Positions 16,930 through 25,731 of a DNA stretch of 38,520 bases are shown here, in pieces. The position numbers were made by a program, and so were the translations under genes. The stretch covers positions 1 to 38,520 of the forward strand of contig CANBDZ010000010.1 of assembly GCA_947367375.1 (NCBI GenBank). The letters run 5' to 3'. The stretch is from an uncultured Bacteroidales bacterium (GTDB lineage: Bacteria; Bacteroidota; Bacteroidia; Bacteroidales; UBA932). Under the pieces are notes generated by a model. The model had not been told where the DNA came from. It did no database searches and saw nothing but the letters and a program-made list of their open reading frames with translations. Every line of letters begins with the position of its first letter. Position 1 is the first letter of the stretch.

Positions 16930-17030
16930 TTCCCGATTCCCCCGAGATTTTATTTACCCAAATCCCCGATTCCCCCAAGATTTTTTAAACCATTTTCCCG
17001 GGTTTCCCCAAGATTTTAGGATTCCCGAAG
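16930..17030. repeat. Three and a half tandem repeats, 33-bp period
   Basis: A 22-nt unit, TCCCGATTCCCCCRAGATTT in essence, occurs at 16930-16951, 16963-16984 and, diverged, at 16995-17017, with a half copy ATTCCCGAAG at 17021-17030. Starts are 33 and 32 bp apart, about three helical turns. The array lies between the divergent ATPase gene and the acyltransferase operon, just upstream of the ATPase -33 element, so it may bind a regulator. Confidence 0.75.
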
Positions 17031-17084
17031 CTGATTGGATAGGATTTTGCAAAGCGGTGCAATGATTCTTAACGGAGGATTGTT

Positions 17085-17900
17085 ATGCCGCTTTTTACTT
17101 TACAGGAGCTTAGGGAGGCTGCGCCCGTTTTCAGAGGGCGGGCCGGGGAGGCATTGGGAAAGGCGCTTATGAATATGCTGGCTGTCGGCAAGGTCAATGA
17201 TCTGTATGACAGGCACTCTGAGCTGAGTGGGCCGGATTTCGCAGGGGCTGTTTTAGATGACATCGGGGTGGGTTATGAAGTGTTCAATGCTGAGGCCCTT
17301 GAGAGGCTGCCGGACGGTCCATTCATCACCATCAGCAATCATCCGTACGGACATATTGACGGAGTTATGCTGGTGGATCTGTTCGGAAGGGTCAGGCCTG
17401 ATTACAAGGTGATGGTGAACAAGTTCCTCGGAAGAATCGAGACCCTTAAAGACAATTTCATCTGCGTCACTCCGACCGGCACAGACAGGACAGCACCTAC
17501 TAAAGACAGCGTACATGGTGTCAAGGATGCTATGGCACATGTGCGTTCCGGACATCCATTGGGCATATTCCCGGCAGGTGCCATTTCCGATCTGAGTCTG
17601 AAAGACAGACGCATCAGGGACAGGGAGTGGCAGGAGCCTGTCATCAGACTTATCAAGAAACTCAATGTCCCTATAATTCCCGTGCATTTCCTGGACAGGA
17701 ATTCCGATTTCTATTATATGCTCGGCCTTATAGACTTGAGGGTACGTTTGTTGAAACTACCTTCAGAAGTGTTCAACAAAAAGGGGAAAAGAACAAGAAT
17801 TGCTATTGGTCCTGTGATCACTCCTGAGCAGCAGGCTGAATTTACAGACCTGCACCTGTTCAGGGACTTTTTAATGAATAAGGTCTATAATCAGTATTGA
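17085..17900 (+). CDS. PlsC-like lysophospholipid/1-acylglycerol-3-phosphate acyltransferase
   Basis: This 271-aa protein belongs to the PlsC acyltransferase superfamily. The acceptor/catalytic motif is SNHPYGHIDG at 84-93, an H-x5-D version seen in Bacteroidota members rather than the usual H-x4-D. GIFPAGAISD corresponds to the FPEG block that binds the phosphate, and NVPIIPVHF is the family's last block. It should transfer an acyl chain to a lysolipid at the inner membrane. An O-acyltransferase of amino-acid lipid synthesis is an alternative. GGAGG lies about 8 bases before ATG 17085, an unusual clear ribosome site for this window. The next gene starts one base after its stop. Confidence 0.85.
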   Translation: MPLFTLQELREAAPVFRGRAGEALGKALMNMLAVGKVNDLYDRHSELSGPDFAGAVLDDIGVGYEVFNAEALERLPDGPFITISNHPYGHIDGVMLVDLFGRVRPDYKVMVNKFLGRIETLKDNFICVTPTGTDRTAPTKDSVHGVKDAMAHVRSGHPLGIFPAGAISDLSLKDRRIRDREWQEPVIRLIKKLNVPIIPVHFLDRNSDFYYMLGLIDLRVRLLKLPSEVFNKKGKRTRIAIGPVITPEQQAEFTDLHLFRDFLMNKVYNQY

Positions 17901-17901
17901 A

Positions 17902-18618
17902 ATGGAAGGCAACAAGGCAGATGCAGTGAGGATTCAGACATCCGTCCTGAACGAGTTGGAAAAGAAGGTTCTTATATGGCTCGCGGAACGCCAGCCCAAA
18001 TGGGTGACATCGGATCTTCTTACATATATAGGAACATTCGGTGCAGCCGTCATAGCGGCAGGATATATCCTTTCCTCCCGCAATATCAACTTCCTATGGC
18101 TCAGTTCATTAGGCTTTGTGATAAATTGGTACGGCGACTCCCTTGACGGCACCCTTGCCCGCGTCCGCAAGACGCAGAGGCCCATATATGGATATTACCT
18201 CGACCACACCATCGACGGCATAAACGAAGTGATGATCTTCATCGGCGTAGGACTGTCCGGACTAATCCACCTTGAAATTGCCCTGCTCGCCTTGGTTATG
18301 TACCTTCTGATGACCGTCAACGTCAGCATAAACGCCCATCTGAAGAAGGAGTTCAAGCTGACCTATGCCAAGATGGGCCCTACCGAATTCAGGATAATAA
18401 TGATCCTCATCAACACCCTCTTTGCCCTGATCCGTCCTCTTAGGGACTTCTCGCACAGTTTCACCCTCTGCGGACATGAATTGACCTTCGGAGCCTTGGA
18501 TTACATCGGCATTGTCATCGTCGCGGCCTTGGCTCTGATATATCTCACAACCATCAGAAAGGACATAAAGGAATATGCCGAAATGGACCCTATGCCCAAA
18601 AGGAAGGACGGATGCTGA
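17902..18618 (+). CDS. CDP-alcohol phosphatidyltransferase family protein
   Basis: This 238-aa membrane protein carries the full CDP-alcohol phosphotransferase signature, DGTLAR near 76-81, then G and two aspartates (GYYLDHTID), in the spacing DG-x2-AR-x(9)-G-x3-D-x3-D. About six hydrophobic helices surround it. The enzyme moves a phosphatidyl or similar group from a CDP-activated lipid to an alcohol. The acceptor (glycerol phosphate, inositol phosphate or other) cannot be read from sequence. It starts one base after the acyltransferase stop and overlaps the GtrA gene by seven bases, so the three form a lipid or glycolipid operon. Confidence 0.85.
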   Translation: MEGNKADAVRIQTSVLNELEKKVLIWLAERQPKWVTSDLLTYIGTFGAAVIAAGYILSSRNINFLWLSSLGFVINWYGDSLDGTLARVRKTQRPIYGYYLDHTIDGINEVMIFIGVGLSGLIHLEIALLALVMYLLMTVNVSINAHLKKEFKLTYAKMGPTEFRIIMILINTLFALIRPLRDFSHSFTLCGHELTFGALDYIGIVIVAALALIYLTTIRKDIKEYAEMDPMPKRKDGC

Positions 18619-19046
18619 AGCTTCTTAAAAGATATGTAAAGTATATAGGAACGAGCGTTGCCGGCACCATTGTCGACACGGCTGTGCTATGGTTACTGTC
18701 GGATCTTGTGTTCACCGAAGGATATTGGGGTGAATATATCATATCGCCGACAATATCGTTCCAATGTGCAGTGGCCGTCAATTTCACCATAGCCTATTTC
18801 TACATCTGGAGGGACAGGACGCTCACGAGGTCTGACCGGGGAAAGAGACGATTCTTCAAATTGTTCCTCACATATGACCTCTCCTGCTCAGCGATATTCA
18901 TTTTAAGGCTCGGAGTCATGCTGCTTATCGAGAAGTTCACAGGTTGGGATGTCGTGGTCTGCAACCTCCTGGCAATGTGCTTCTCCGGCATCCTCAATTT
19001 CACGATTGAGAATGTGGTCATATTCAAAAAGAAAAAGACATCCTGA
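18612..19046 (+). CDS. GtrA-like four-helix membrane protein
   Basis: This 144-aa protein shows the GtrA/DPMS-like pattern of four transmembrane helices: TSVAGTIVDTAVLWLLSDL, FQCAVAVNFTIAYFYIW, SAIFILRLGVMLLIEKF and LLAMCFSGILNFTIENVVIF. GtrA proteins are thought to help move undecaprenyl-linked sugars across the inner membrane. The start overlaps the end of the preceding gene, indicating coupled translation. Its partner sugar transferase is not in this operon. Confidence 0.82.
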   Translation: MLKLLKRYVKYIGTSVAGTIVDTAVLWLLSDLVFTEGYWGEYIISPTISFQCAVAVNFTIAYFYIWRDRTLTRSDRGKRRFFKLFLTYDLSCSAIFILRLGVMLLIEKFTGWDVVVCNLLAMCFSGILNFTIENVVIFKKKKTS

Positions 19047-19051
19047 AGCAC

Positions 19052-19939
19052 TCACCGCTTCCACAGCCTTTCCATAAACATATCGCAGTAGGAGATCCAG
19101 TTAGGCCAGTCGTGGCCTCCTGGAGTGATGAGGCTCTCGTAAGGATAGGCGTTTCTGGTGAGGTAGTTACAGTACGCGTTCACCCTCGGATAGAGGAAGT
19201 CTTTCCTGCCTATCATAACCAAATAGAGTTCAGGAGGCCGGGCGAACTGAATCTTCAGTTTCGGCTTCAGCTGCCGGAAGAATGAGGAATATGCTCCATA
19301 GTTCAAGGTCGGACGGATCAGTGGAGAAAAAAGGCCTATATACCCGAAACAATCCGGATTGGCTGCGCTTATATATATGGACTGAAGGGCTCCTATGGAC
19401 AGTCCCGCCAATGCACGGCTGTCCTTCTGCGGCAACGTACGGTAAAGGCTGTCAACCGTCCTGACAACATCGTTCACAAACGCATATTCCACCGCACCAT
19501 CCACTTCAAAAAACGACTCCATAGCACCCTTCAGACGCGATTTCCCATAGTCTCTGTCACTTTTGTACTCATTGGTGTTAGGGAGTACAACTATCGTTTC
19601 AGCCATTTTTCCCGAAGCGGTCAGGCTGTCCACGTGATGGAGAAAATCCCCTTTGATGATCCACGATGTCTCATTGCCCCTGGCTCCGTGAAGAAGGTAC
19701 AGCACGGGATATCTGGCCTGGGTCTCATAATAGTCAGCAGGAAGATAGACATACATCCTCCGCCGGGAAGGACCGGGAACGGAGCAGTCGTAGAAACACT
19801 CCTCAAGAATGCCGTCCCGAGCGTATGCCTCCCCTATCTGCGGATAATCCGCATTAGCTGCATAGCGGGCTGTGGCACAAGAGCTTACAGTCACCGCAAA
19901 GATCACCAGTACGGCTACCCTATCCCCTCTCATAATCAA
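19052..19939 (-). CDS. Esterase-family lipoprotein (alpha/beta hydrolase)
   Basis: This 295-aa protein begins with a lipoprotein signal, lipobox VSSC with C21, so it is probably anchored at the outer membrane or periplasm. It then follows the esterase D/feruloyl-esterase-like fold: PVLYLLHGARGNETSW, nucleophile S181 in GLSIG, D247 in IGRKDFLY and H276 in GGHDWPNW. It should cleave an acyl or aryl ester, possibly from polysaccharide. The start overlaps the end of the glycosyltransferase gene by 20 bases. M3 (19933) is an alternative start. Confidence 0.82.
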   Translation of the reverse strand: MIMRGDRVAVLVIFAVTVSSCATARYAANADYPQIGEAYARDGILEECFYDCSVPGPSRRRMYVYLPADYYETQARYPVLYLLHGARGNETSWIIKGDFLHHVDSLTASGKMAETIVVLPNTNEYKSDRDYGKSRLKGAMESFFEVDGAVEYAFVNDVVRTVDSLYRTLPQKDSRALAGLSIGALQSIYISAANPDCFGYIGLFSPLIRPTLNYGAYSSFFRQLKPKLKIQFARPPELYLVMIGRKDFLYPRVNAYCNYLTRNAYPYESLITPGGHDWPNWISYCDMFMERLWKR

Positions 19940-21071
19940 TGCTTTCCTGATACATTCGGATCATCTGACCCACGGAGTCTTCTATGTCATATTTCCGGAT
20001 GGATTCGGCGTATTCCTTACCCATCCTCATCCTTTCCTGAGGGTGTTCGATCCACCAGTCGATCCTCTCAGCGAGAGCCTTTGCGTCAAAGACCGGGAAT
20101 ATACTCCTGTCGTCCAGGGCAAAGCGCCACGCGGCCGTATATGGTCCCTTCGCTATCACGGGCACCGCCCCTTCCTTCAAGGCTTCGACGCACGAAAGGC
20201 CTTCGACCTCTACCCAGGCGCAATGGATATATAGATACGCCCTTCGGGCGAGCGCCTCAAGTTCTTCGGCGCTGTAAAAGCCGAAGACGGGGATATATTT
20301 CAATATATTGTCACGCACGAGCTTGTCCGCCAACCTTTTATATTTTCCTTCCAGAGGGCCGCGTCCGGCGAAATGGAGCTGTATTCTGTCGGCATATTTC
20401 GAATATTTCATCGCTTCCAGGAGGACTTCCTGGGACTTTTCGTGGGAGAAGCGGCCCGTGCAAAGGATCATCACCGGATCCTGCTGCGGCTCTGTCGCGA
20501 TGATCGGGCCAGTCTGGATGCCGATGCCGTTGGACACCATTACAAGACGGGACTTGTAGCCGCTGTCGGAGAGGTGGACACGGACCGGTTCGGTGGGACA
20601 ATGTATGTGCGTGCAGTAGTCGTAAACAGTAATCTTCCAGAGCCAGGTGATGAATGCATTGAGCAGTTCTGCCTTTCTCAGTCCTACATTCGCAAGGATG
20701 TTCTGGGAAAACATATGGAAGGAACCGACGCAGGGGATTCCCTCCCGCTTTGCGATCCTGACCGTGGCGGCTTCCAGAGGAAAGGCTTCGGAAATGTGTA
20801 CCACGTCCGCCCAGGCGACAGCCTCTGCTATCATTTTCCTGTCTATTTTGGCGAAATTGAAGCCGTTGGCGTGGATGATCGGCTCGAAGATGGGGATCTT
20901 GAAGTGTTCCAGCGAGTAATCGGGCTGTTCTCCCTGCGGATCCGGATTGCCGCAGGCCATAAGTCTTACGTCGATGCCTGCACCTTTCAGACGGCCGAGC
21001 AGGGAGAGGACGGCGGTGCAGATGCCGTTACCACGAAGGTAGGCGTTGTTGCAAACTATCAGGACTTTCAT
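19920..21071 (-). CDS. Glycosyltransferase family 4 protein
   Basis: This protein of about 383 aa has the GT-B fold of GT4 enzymes. The N-terminus MKVLIVCNNAYLRGNGICTA carries the first Rossmann strand and glycine loop. ILCTGRFSHEKSQEVLLEAM begins the C-terminal nucleotide-sugar domain, and EVEGLSCVEALKEG is the E-x7-E motif. The open frame extends to 21098, but ATG at 21071 matches where the family begins. It adds a sugar to a lipid or glycan at the cytoplasmic face; donor and acceptor are unknown. It is followed by an overlapping esterase lipoprotein gene. Confidence 0.85.
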   Translation of the reverse strand: MKVLIVCNNAYLRGNGICTAVLSLLGRLKGAGIDVRLMACGNPDPQGEQPDYSLEHFKIPIFEPIIHANGFNFAKIDRKMIAEAVAWADVVHISEAFPLEAATVRIAKREGIPCVGSFHMFSQNILANVGLRKAELLNAFITWLWKITVYDYCTHIHCPTEPVRVHLSDSGYKSRLVMVSNGIGIQTGPIIATEPQQDPVMILCTGRFSHEKSQEVLLEAMKYSKYADRIQLHFAGRGPLEGKYKRLADKLVRDNILKYIPVFGFYSAEELEALARRAYLYIHCAWVEVEGLSCVEALKEGAVPVIAKGPYTAAWRFALDDRSIFPVFDAKALAERIDWWIEHPQERMRMGKEYAESIRKYDIEDSVGQMIRMYQESIDYERG

Positions 21072-21117
21072 TGCTGCCTTTTTGGGGGCGCAATGCAAAT
21101 CGGATACCGATTTATAA

Positions 21118-21230
21118 GATCCCCGGTCAAGCCGGGGATGACAAAGGCATGATAAAACGCAATCCCCGGTTGGGCCGGGGATGACGGAGGCTTGATAAAA
21201 CGAAATCCCCGGTCGAGCCGGGGATGACGA
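21118..21230. repeat. Three tandem palindromic elements (REP-like)
   Basis: Three copies of a hairpin with arms ATCCCCGG and CCGGGGAT, followed by GAC, start at about 21119, 21162 and 21205, a 43-bp period. The linkers (GATAAAACG) are also repeated. The array lies between the end of the acyl-CoA ligase gene and the start of the glycosyltransferase gene. A single related copy is at 25732-25756. Confidence 0.9.
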
Positions 21231-21245
21231 AATATGATATATAGG

Positions 21246-22982
21246 TTAGTCGATTGTCTTGTCGATTGAGAAGCGGGTGATTTTGCGGGATGTGTTCTTC
21301 TGGAACTCCACGTCTCTGAGCTTCACTCTCTTGACTGCCTTATAAGGCGGCATCTTTTCGTTGAGGAGCTTGACCTGTGTTTCAAAGTACTCCTGCATAT
21401 TCTCAATTCCCTTGTCAGCAAGGAGTTCTGCGTCTGGGAAGATCTCCGCTACGATAGTGATCTTGTCTTTCTGCACCCTGCTTTCGCCGGCATACACAAC
21501 CACTTCTGAAACTCCCTCGACCTTCTGGAGATCAGCCTCGATTTCCTCTGGATAGACATTCTTTCCGTTAGAGAGGATGATGAGGTTCTTCTTTCTTCCT
21601 GTGATATAGATCCATCCTTCCTCGTCAAGTCTTCCGTAGTCGCCTGTGTGGAAGAAGCCGTCCTTGTCGAAGACCTCTGCTGTTGCCTCAGGATTGTTGT
21701 AGTAGCCCAACATGACGTTAGGACCCTTTACGCAGATCTCGCCTTCTCCGTTTTCGTCCGGATTGTCGATCTTCACGCGGCAGGCAAGGATAGGTGTACC
21801 CACGCTGCCTGGCTTGCGGTATTTGTTTCTGTTGGCTGAAATGAGCGGTGCGCACTCTGTGATTCCGTAGCCGTTGAGTATGGTGATTCCGAGTGAATCG
21901 AAGGTGTTGATGATCTCCTCATCGAGTTTTGCTCCTCCGCAGATCACAAGCTCAAGCTTGCCTCCAAATGACTGGAGAACGCTTCCGAAGAGTTTCTTTC
22001 TAAGGTCGATTCCCACCTTTCTGAGGCCGTCGCTGACCTTCATCATCACCTTAAGGAGTCCGGCCTTACCGGTCTTGCGTGCAGTTGCCCAGATCTTTCT
22101 GTTCATGACCTCAAGGAAGGCTGGAACGAGGATGAGGTGGGTTGGCTGCTGTTCTCTGATCTCATCGCTCACGTGCTTGAGACCGCTTGAGATGTAGACT
22201 TCACAACCCTGAGCAAGGTGGCCTACGTAGTTCACAGTTGAACCGAAAGTATGGTGAGGAGGAAGTACGTGGAGGGTCTTTCTTGTGATGTCGAAATTGT
22301 ACATTCCGAGGGTCATGTCAAGACAGATGTTAGCCTGTGAAAGCATAACGCCCTTACCCTTTCCTGTTGTTCCTGAAGTGAAGACAATAGACGCGAGTTT
22401 AGTAGTGTCGATCTTATAGTCGTAGTAAGAGTTGTCTCCACCCTTATAAAGCTCTGCTCCCTTGTCCTGAAGGGCAGCTATCGATGTCAAGGTCCTTCCA
22501 CCGAGTTCCGCCTCGCCAATTGTGCTCTCCGGAGCGATAGAGACAAGAAGCTCAACTGACTTGAAGCCTCCGTTCTGAAGGATATCCTGGATCTTTGACT
22601 CTGCTGTCTTTCCATAGATCACAGCCTTACAAGCTGTAGTCGAGATGATACCGTCGATGTCTTCGATCGGAAGTTCCTTGTCCACTGGGACTGTAACCGA
22701 TCCGATGGCCATTACTCCAAAGAAAGCGCAGCACCATCCGTATGTATTCTCACCGACGATTGCTATCTTCTCCTCCCTGAGACCGTTTGCTACGAGGGCA
22801 GTTCCGAGGTGCCTTACGTCATCACGCCACTGTGTGAAGGAAACCTTCTTCACTTCCTTGTCAGATGGCTTATCCTTGTAGGAAATCGCGATGCTGTCAG
22901 GGAAATTCTGGGCAGCCTCCTCTACCAGCGAACGCATATCGTCGATAAAGGTGGTTTCATAAATCGGATAATTCTTGTTCAT
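21246..22982 (-). CDS. Long-chain acyl-CoA ligase (AMP-binding)
   Basis: This 578-aa adenylate-forming enzyme shows the family motifs in order: IVFTSGTTGKGKGVMLS (A3, P-loop-like), NGYGITECAP (A5), TGDYGRLDEEGWIYITGR (A7-A8) with KNLIILSNGKNVYPEEIE, and the catalytic lysine near the end in QKNTSRKITR (A10). It activates a fatty acid with ATP and transfers it to CoA. A TACCTTTG -7 box lies at 23011-23018, about 30 bases before the ATG, so it has its own promoter. The chain-length preference cannot be read. Confidence 0.9.
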   Translation of the reverse strand: MNKNYPIYETTFIDDMRSLVEEAAQNFPDSIAISYKDKPSDKEVKKVSFTQWRDDVRHLGTALVANGLREEKIAIVGENTYGWCCAFFGVMAIGSVTVPVDKELPIEDIDGIISTTACKAVIYGKTAESKIQDILQNGGFKSVELLVSIAPESTIGEAELGGRTLTSIAALQDKGAELYKGGDNSYYDYKIDTTKLASIVFTSGTTGKGKGVMLSQANICLDMTLGMYNFDITRKTLHVLPPHHTFGSTVNYVGHLAQGCEVYISSGLKHVSDEIREQQPTHLILVPAFLEVMNRKIWATARKTGKAGLLKVMMKVSDGLRKVGIDLRKKLFGSVLQSFGGKLELVICGGAKLDEEIINTFDSLGITILNGYGITECAPLISANRNKYRKPGSVGTPILACRVKIDNPDENGEGEICVKGPNVMLGYYNNPEATAEVFDKDGFFHTGDYGRLDEEGWIYITGRKKNLIILSNGKNVYPEEIEADLQKVEGVSEVVVYAGESRVQKDKITIVAEIFPDAELLADKGIENMQEYFETQVKLLNEKMPPYKAVKRVKLRDVEFQKNTSRKITRFSIDKTID

Positions 22983-23010
22983 TATTAGATTAGTTGTGTT
23001 AAATACCTTT

Positions 23011-23018
23011 CAAAGGTA
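23011..23018 (-). promoter_or_regulatory. -7 box (TACCTTTG) of the acyl-CoA ligase gene
   Basis: The minus strand reads TACCTTTG, an exact TAnnTTTG match, 28 bases before the ATG at 22982. The -33 element is weak. Confidence 0.55.
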
Positions 23019-23046
23019 ATATTTATATCCTTAGGTTATACCTGAG

Positions 23047-23619
23047 CTACAGCAGACTTGCTATTCTGGCGTAGATGCCTGGTTGTATTTTATATGCAAC
23101 ATTAGCTGTAAAGACTGCCTGCTGTGATTTTGCGAAGTCGGCGTCTGCCTGATTCATCAGGTCGAAGGTCTTGGCTACGTAGTTTCCTATGCGGTGCTGC
23201 TCCAGGCGGAAGCCTGCGCGCTCACGCAGGGCCTTCAGGGCCCGGCGACGCGCAAAGATGCCCGCCGTCTGCCACGTCTGGAAGGTCTCTTTTGCAAATT
23301 CATGGAGGCTTGCGGCTGCAGCTGCATTGAAACGTGCATCGTTGCAGGCCTTCTCCAGAGGCTTGATCAGTTCTGCAGCCTCAGCCTTCAAGGTCTTCTC
23401 ATCATAGGCTGCTGCAAGCGCGTCAGCGTTCTGCTGATACACTGCCCTATACTCTTGTGCTACCTCTCCACTGACTGCCAAGACACCGTTTTCCGCAGCC
23501 TCCAACATGTAAGACAGAAGGTCATATGCTCTAACCTGAGCCTCGAGGGTATATTTCCCTGTGGCGATTATCGTTTTCATATCCGCAACGCAGGCGGTCA
23601 TCATAGCAGTATATTCCAT
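23047..23619 (-). CDS. Unknown helical protein, 190 aa
   Basis: I do not recognise a family. The protein is almost entirely alpha-helical and rich in alanine (for example LAAAYDEKTLKAEAAELIKP), without signal peptide, membrane segment or cysteine motif. Its length and composition suggest a helical bundle. A TATATTTG box at 23641-23648 lies just upstream of the ATG and a terminator separates it from the polysaccharide locus, so it is transcribed independently. The acyl-CoA ligase gene follows with its own promoter. Confidence 0.7.
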   Translation of the reverse strand: MEYTAMMTACVADMKTIIATGKYTLEAQVRAYDLLSYMLEAAENGVLAVSGEVAQEYRAVYQQNADALAAAYDEKTLKAEAAELIKPLEKACNDARFNAAAAASLHEFAKETFQTWQTAGIFARRRALKALRERAGFRLEQHRIGNYVAKTFDLMNQADADFAKSQQAVFTANVAYKIQPGIYARIASLL

Positions 23620-23640
23620 AGATATAATTCAAAAGAGACA

Positions 23641-23648
23641 CAAATATA
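23641..23648 (-). promoter_or_regulatory. -7 box (TATATTTG) of the 190-aa gene
   Basis: The minus strand reads TATATTTG 21 bases before the ATG at 23619 and immediately after the T-tract of the preceding terminator. Confidence 0.5.
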
Positions 23649-23651
23649 TAT

Positions 23652-23685
23652 AAAAAAGGCCGATGTCCTTGCGGACATCAGCCTT
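23652..23685 (-). terminator. Terminator ending the polysaccharide utilisation operon
   Basis: On the minus strand a stem of AAGGC, one mismatch, then GATGTCC pairs across a four-base loop with GGACATC and GCCTT, followed by six T residues. It lies 20 bases after the stop of the surface glycan-binding protein gene. Confidence 0.85.
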
Positions 23686-23705
23686 AATATAGCAACGTAA
23701 TGTTA

Positions 23706-25706
23706 TTACAATTTGCGGAAGTCGATTGTACAGTTGAACTTGCTGTCAGCATCGAGAGCTGTACAATCAGTTACTGTCATCACGTAAGTAGCTCCGAGCT
23801 CGAGTGGCTGACGTGTACCAGACTCGTCAACTTTAATGAGCTCTACGTTTCCGTAGACATAGAGCCATTTCTTAGCCTCATCTGTGAGAGTTACAGTGCC
23901 CCACTCAGCACCCCAACCAGCCTGGCCGAAGAACTTGAATGAAACCTCTGAATCGTACTGCCAACGTACACCCATAGTAGTGTCAGTAGCCTCACCAGCC
24001 ACACCTGTGAACTGGTAAACGCCGTCCTCTACCTCTGCAAGAGTGATAAGGTGTCCGCTATCCCAAGCAAGTGGGCTTGCGATGTATGGATGACCAACGC
24101 CCCATCCCATAAATGTGATGGCACCCTCATCAGCATATGTAGCAGCCTTACCGTCTTCCTTAACTCTTCTTACAGTCACAAACTGCTCTGCAAGGTTGAG
24201 CTCGAATGAGTAGTAACCTGTAACAGCCTTGAACTTGAGGCCCTCAGCTGTAAGCTCGAAGTGGTCTGGATCAACATACCAGTCGAGTGGATTGTTGATA
24301 CCTGAGAATGAGATGATGCTGTTCTTCTCAACCGGAGCCGCCATTACCTTATAAACCTCGTTAGAAAGCTTCATTGCGTTAACGCCGTTCACCTTGATAT
24401 CGAGCATATTTACAGGGATGTAAACCTCCTCGTAAGAAATCTTTGCAGCCTTCACGCCACCGGTAAGGTCGAGGATGAGCTTGTAGCTCTTACCACCCTC
24501 AAGAGCGGCACCCTTGATGTTACCATCAGCTGCAGGGATTTCAAATGCAGGAGCAAGGTTGATCTCAGCATAGTCAGGAGTAAGGAACTCACCGCCCCAA
24601 CCCTTCTGATGGAAGATCTTGAAGTCTGCACCTGAAACAGCGAGCTGACCAGGAGCTGTAAGAGTGAACTGATAGAGCTTATCACCGATGCAAGCCATAG
24701 GATAAGCACCCTCTGTAGTGTTCCAACCTGGTCCGATCACCGGCTTACCGAAGTTTAGACCGATCACCCAAGGTGTACCTGTACCATCCTCAGAAAGCTT
24801 GGCAGGGTTGCCCTCAGCATCTACAGGCTCAGCCTTGACATAGAGCTTGTCAGCATCATATGTAAGGAGGTAGTTGCCTGAAACTGCACGGAACTTAACC
24901 TCAGTGAAGTCATCGTTAACCTCGAAGAAGTCGTAGTCAACTGTCCAGTTGTTGAGGTCAACAACACCACCGAAGTCCATTACCTGACCCTGCTCGAGCT
25001 GGTAGACAGCAGCTACGTTTGTAGCTCCGAGTGGAGAAGCCTTGAGAGTGAAGAGGTCTACAGCGATTGTGTATTTACCTGCTACACCTGCAGTGAAAGG
25101 AATAGAAGCTGTCTTTGAAGCGCTGAGAGCTGATCCGTCCCAACCGATAGTGATGACATCACCCTCTGCGTTGATTGCAGGAGTAACGAGAACACCCTTC
25201 ACCTTCTCAGGGAACTCCTGAGTAAGCTCATACTTGTAGTCCTCAGTTTTCTTAAGTTCATAAGAGTCACCCTCCTCAGTCTTGAGAGTAAGAGAAGCGA
25301 AGTCAGGACGCTTGAGCGCTACATAAGTTGTGTCATAAGTAAGACCCATACCCACATTCTGTGATGCGAAGACGAGGGTTGCGATTCCATCAGGAATGTC
25401 CTTATAAAGAGGAGCCTGGATAGTGCCTTCATAAGTTGCACCGTTATCCTTTGTTCTGATGGTTAAGTTATTCACTTCTGTCTCATCGTAAAGGAGAGTC
25501 GCCTTCAGTGTAGAAAGAGCAAATTCCTTATCCTCGATAGTTACAGAGAACTTGATGTCAGCACCCATGTAAGTGCTTTCAGTACAGCTGTTCACTGTTG
25601 TCTCCGGACCAACATCAGTGAGCTTGAGCACAGGAGTCTCCTGACAAGCTGCAAAAGCCAATGTTCCAGCCAGAGCGAATGCTGCTATTTTGAAAATCTT
25701 GTTCAT
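23706..25706 (-). CDS. SusE/SusF-like surface glycan-binding lipoprotein
   Basis: This 666-aa protein begins with a lipoprotein signal (lipobox FAAC, C21) and Ig-like SusE/F-type N-terminal domains. The C-terminal half has two related modules: one near FKIFHQKGWGGEF and one near FKFFGQAGWGAEW, each preceded by a segment of the type FEVNDDFTEVKFRAVSGNY or FELTAEGLKFKAVTGYY. These look like tandem glycan-binding domains (DUF5121/5125-like). It should sit on the cell surface and capture the substrate for the GH30 enzyme and the SusCD importer. It is the last gene of the operon. Confidence 0.82.
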   Translation of the reverse strand: MNKIFKIAAFALAGTLAFAACQETPVLKLTDVGPETTVNSCTESTYMGADIKFSVTIEDKEFALSTLKATLLYDETEVNNLTIRTKDNGATYEGTIQAPLYKDIPDGIATLVFASQNVGMGLTYDTTYVALKRPDFASLTLKTEEGDSYELKKTEDYKYELTQEFPEKVKGVLVTPAINAEGDVITIGWDGSALSASKTASIPFTAGVAGKYTIAVDLFTLKASPLGATNVAAVYQLEQGQVMDFGGVVDLNNWTVDYDFFEVNDDFTEVKFRAVSGNYLLTYDADKLYVKAEPVDAEGNPAKLSEDGTGTPWVIGLNFGKPVIGPGWNTTEGAYPMACIGDKLYQFTLTAPGQLAVSGADFKIFHQKGWGGEFLTPDYAEINLAPAFEIPAADGNIKGAALEGGKSYKLILDLTGGVKAAKISYEEVYIPVNMLDIKVNGVNAMKLSNEVYKVMAAPVEKNSIISFSGINNPLDWYVDPDHFELTAEGLKFKAVTGYYSFELNLAEQFVTVRRVKEDGKAATYADEGAITFMGWGVGHPYIASPLAWDSGHLITLAEVEDGVYQFTGVAGEATDTTMGVRWQYDSEVSFKFFGQAGWGAEWGTVTLTDEAKKWLYVYGNVELIKVDESGTRQPLELGATYVMTVTDCTALDADSKFNCTIDFRKL

Positions 25707-25731
25707 TTCTTTTATTGTTTTTATTGGTTTG

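Noticed and set aside
16930..17030. Tandem array as a CRISPR
   Set aside because: Units differ from each other, the spacers are only about 11 nt and there are no cas genes.
20373..21152. 259-aa plus-strand open frame opposite the glycosyltransferase
   Set aside because: Antisense shadow; the GT4 motifs on the minus strand are convincing.
21118..21230. Triple palindrome as a CRISPR or simple terminator
   Set aside because: Linkers are themselves repeated and there is no T-tract; it fits a REP-like array.
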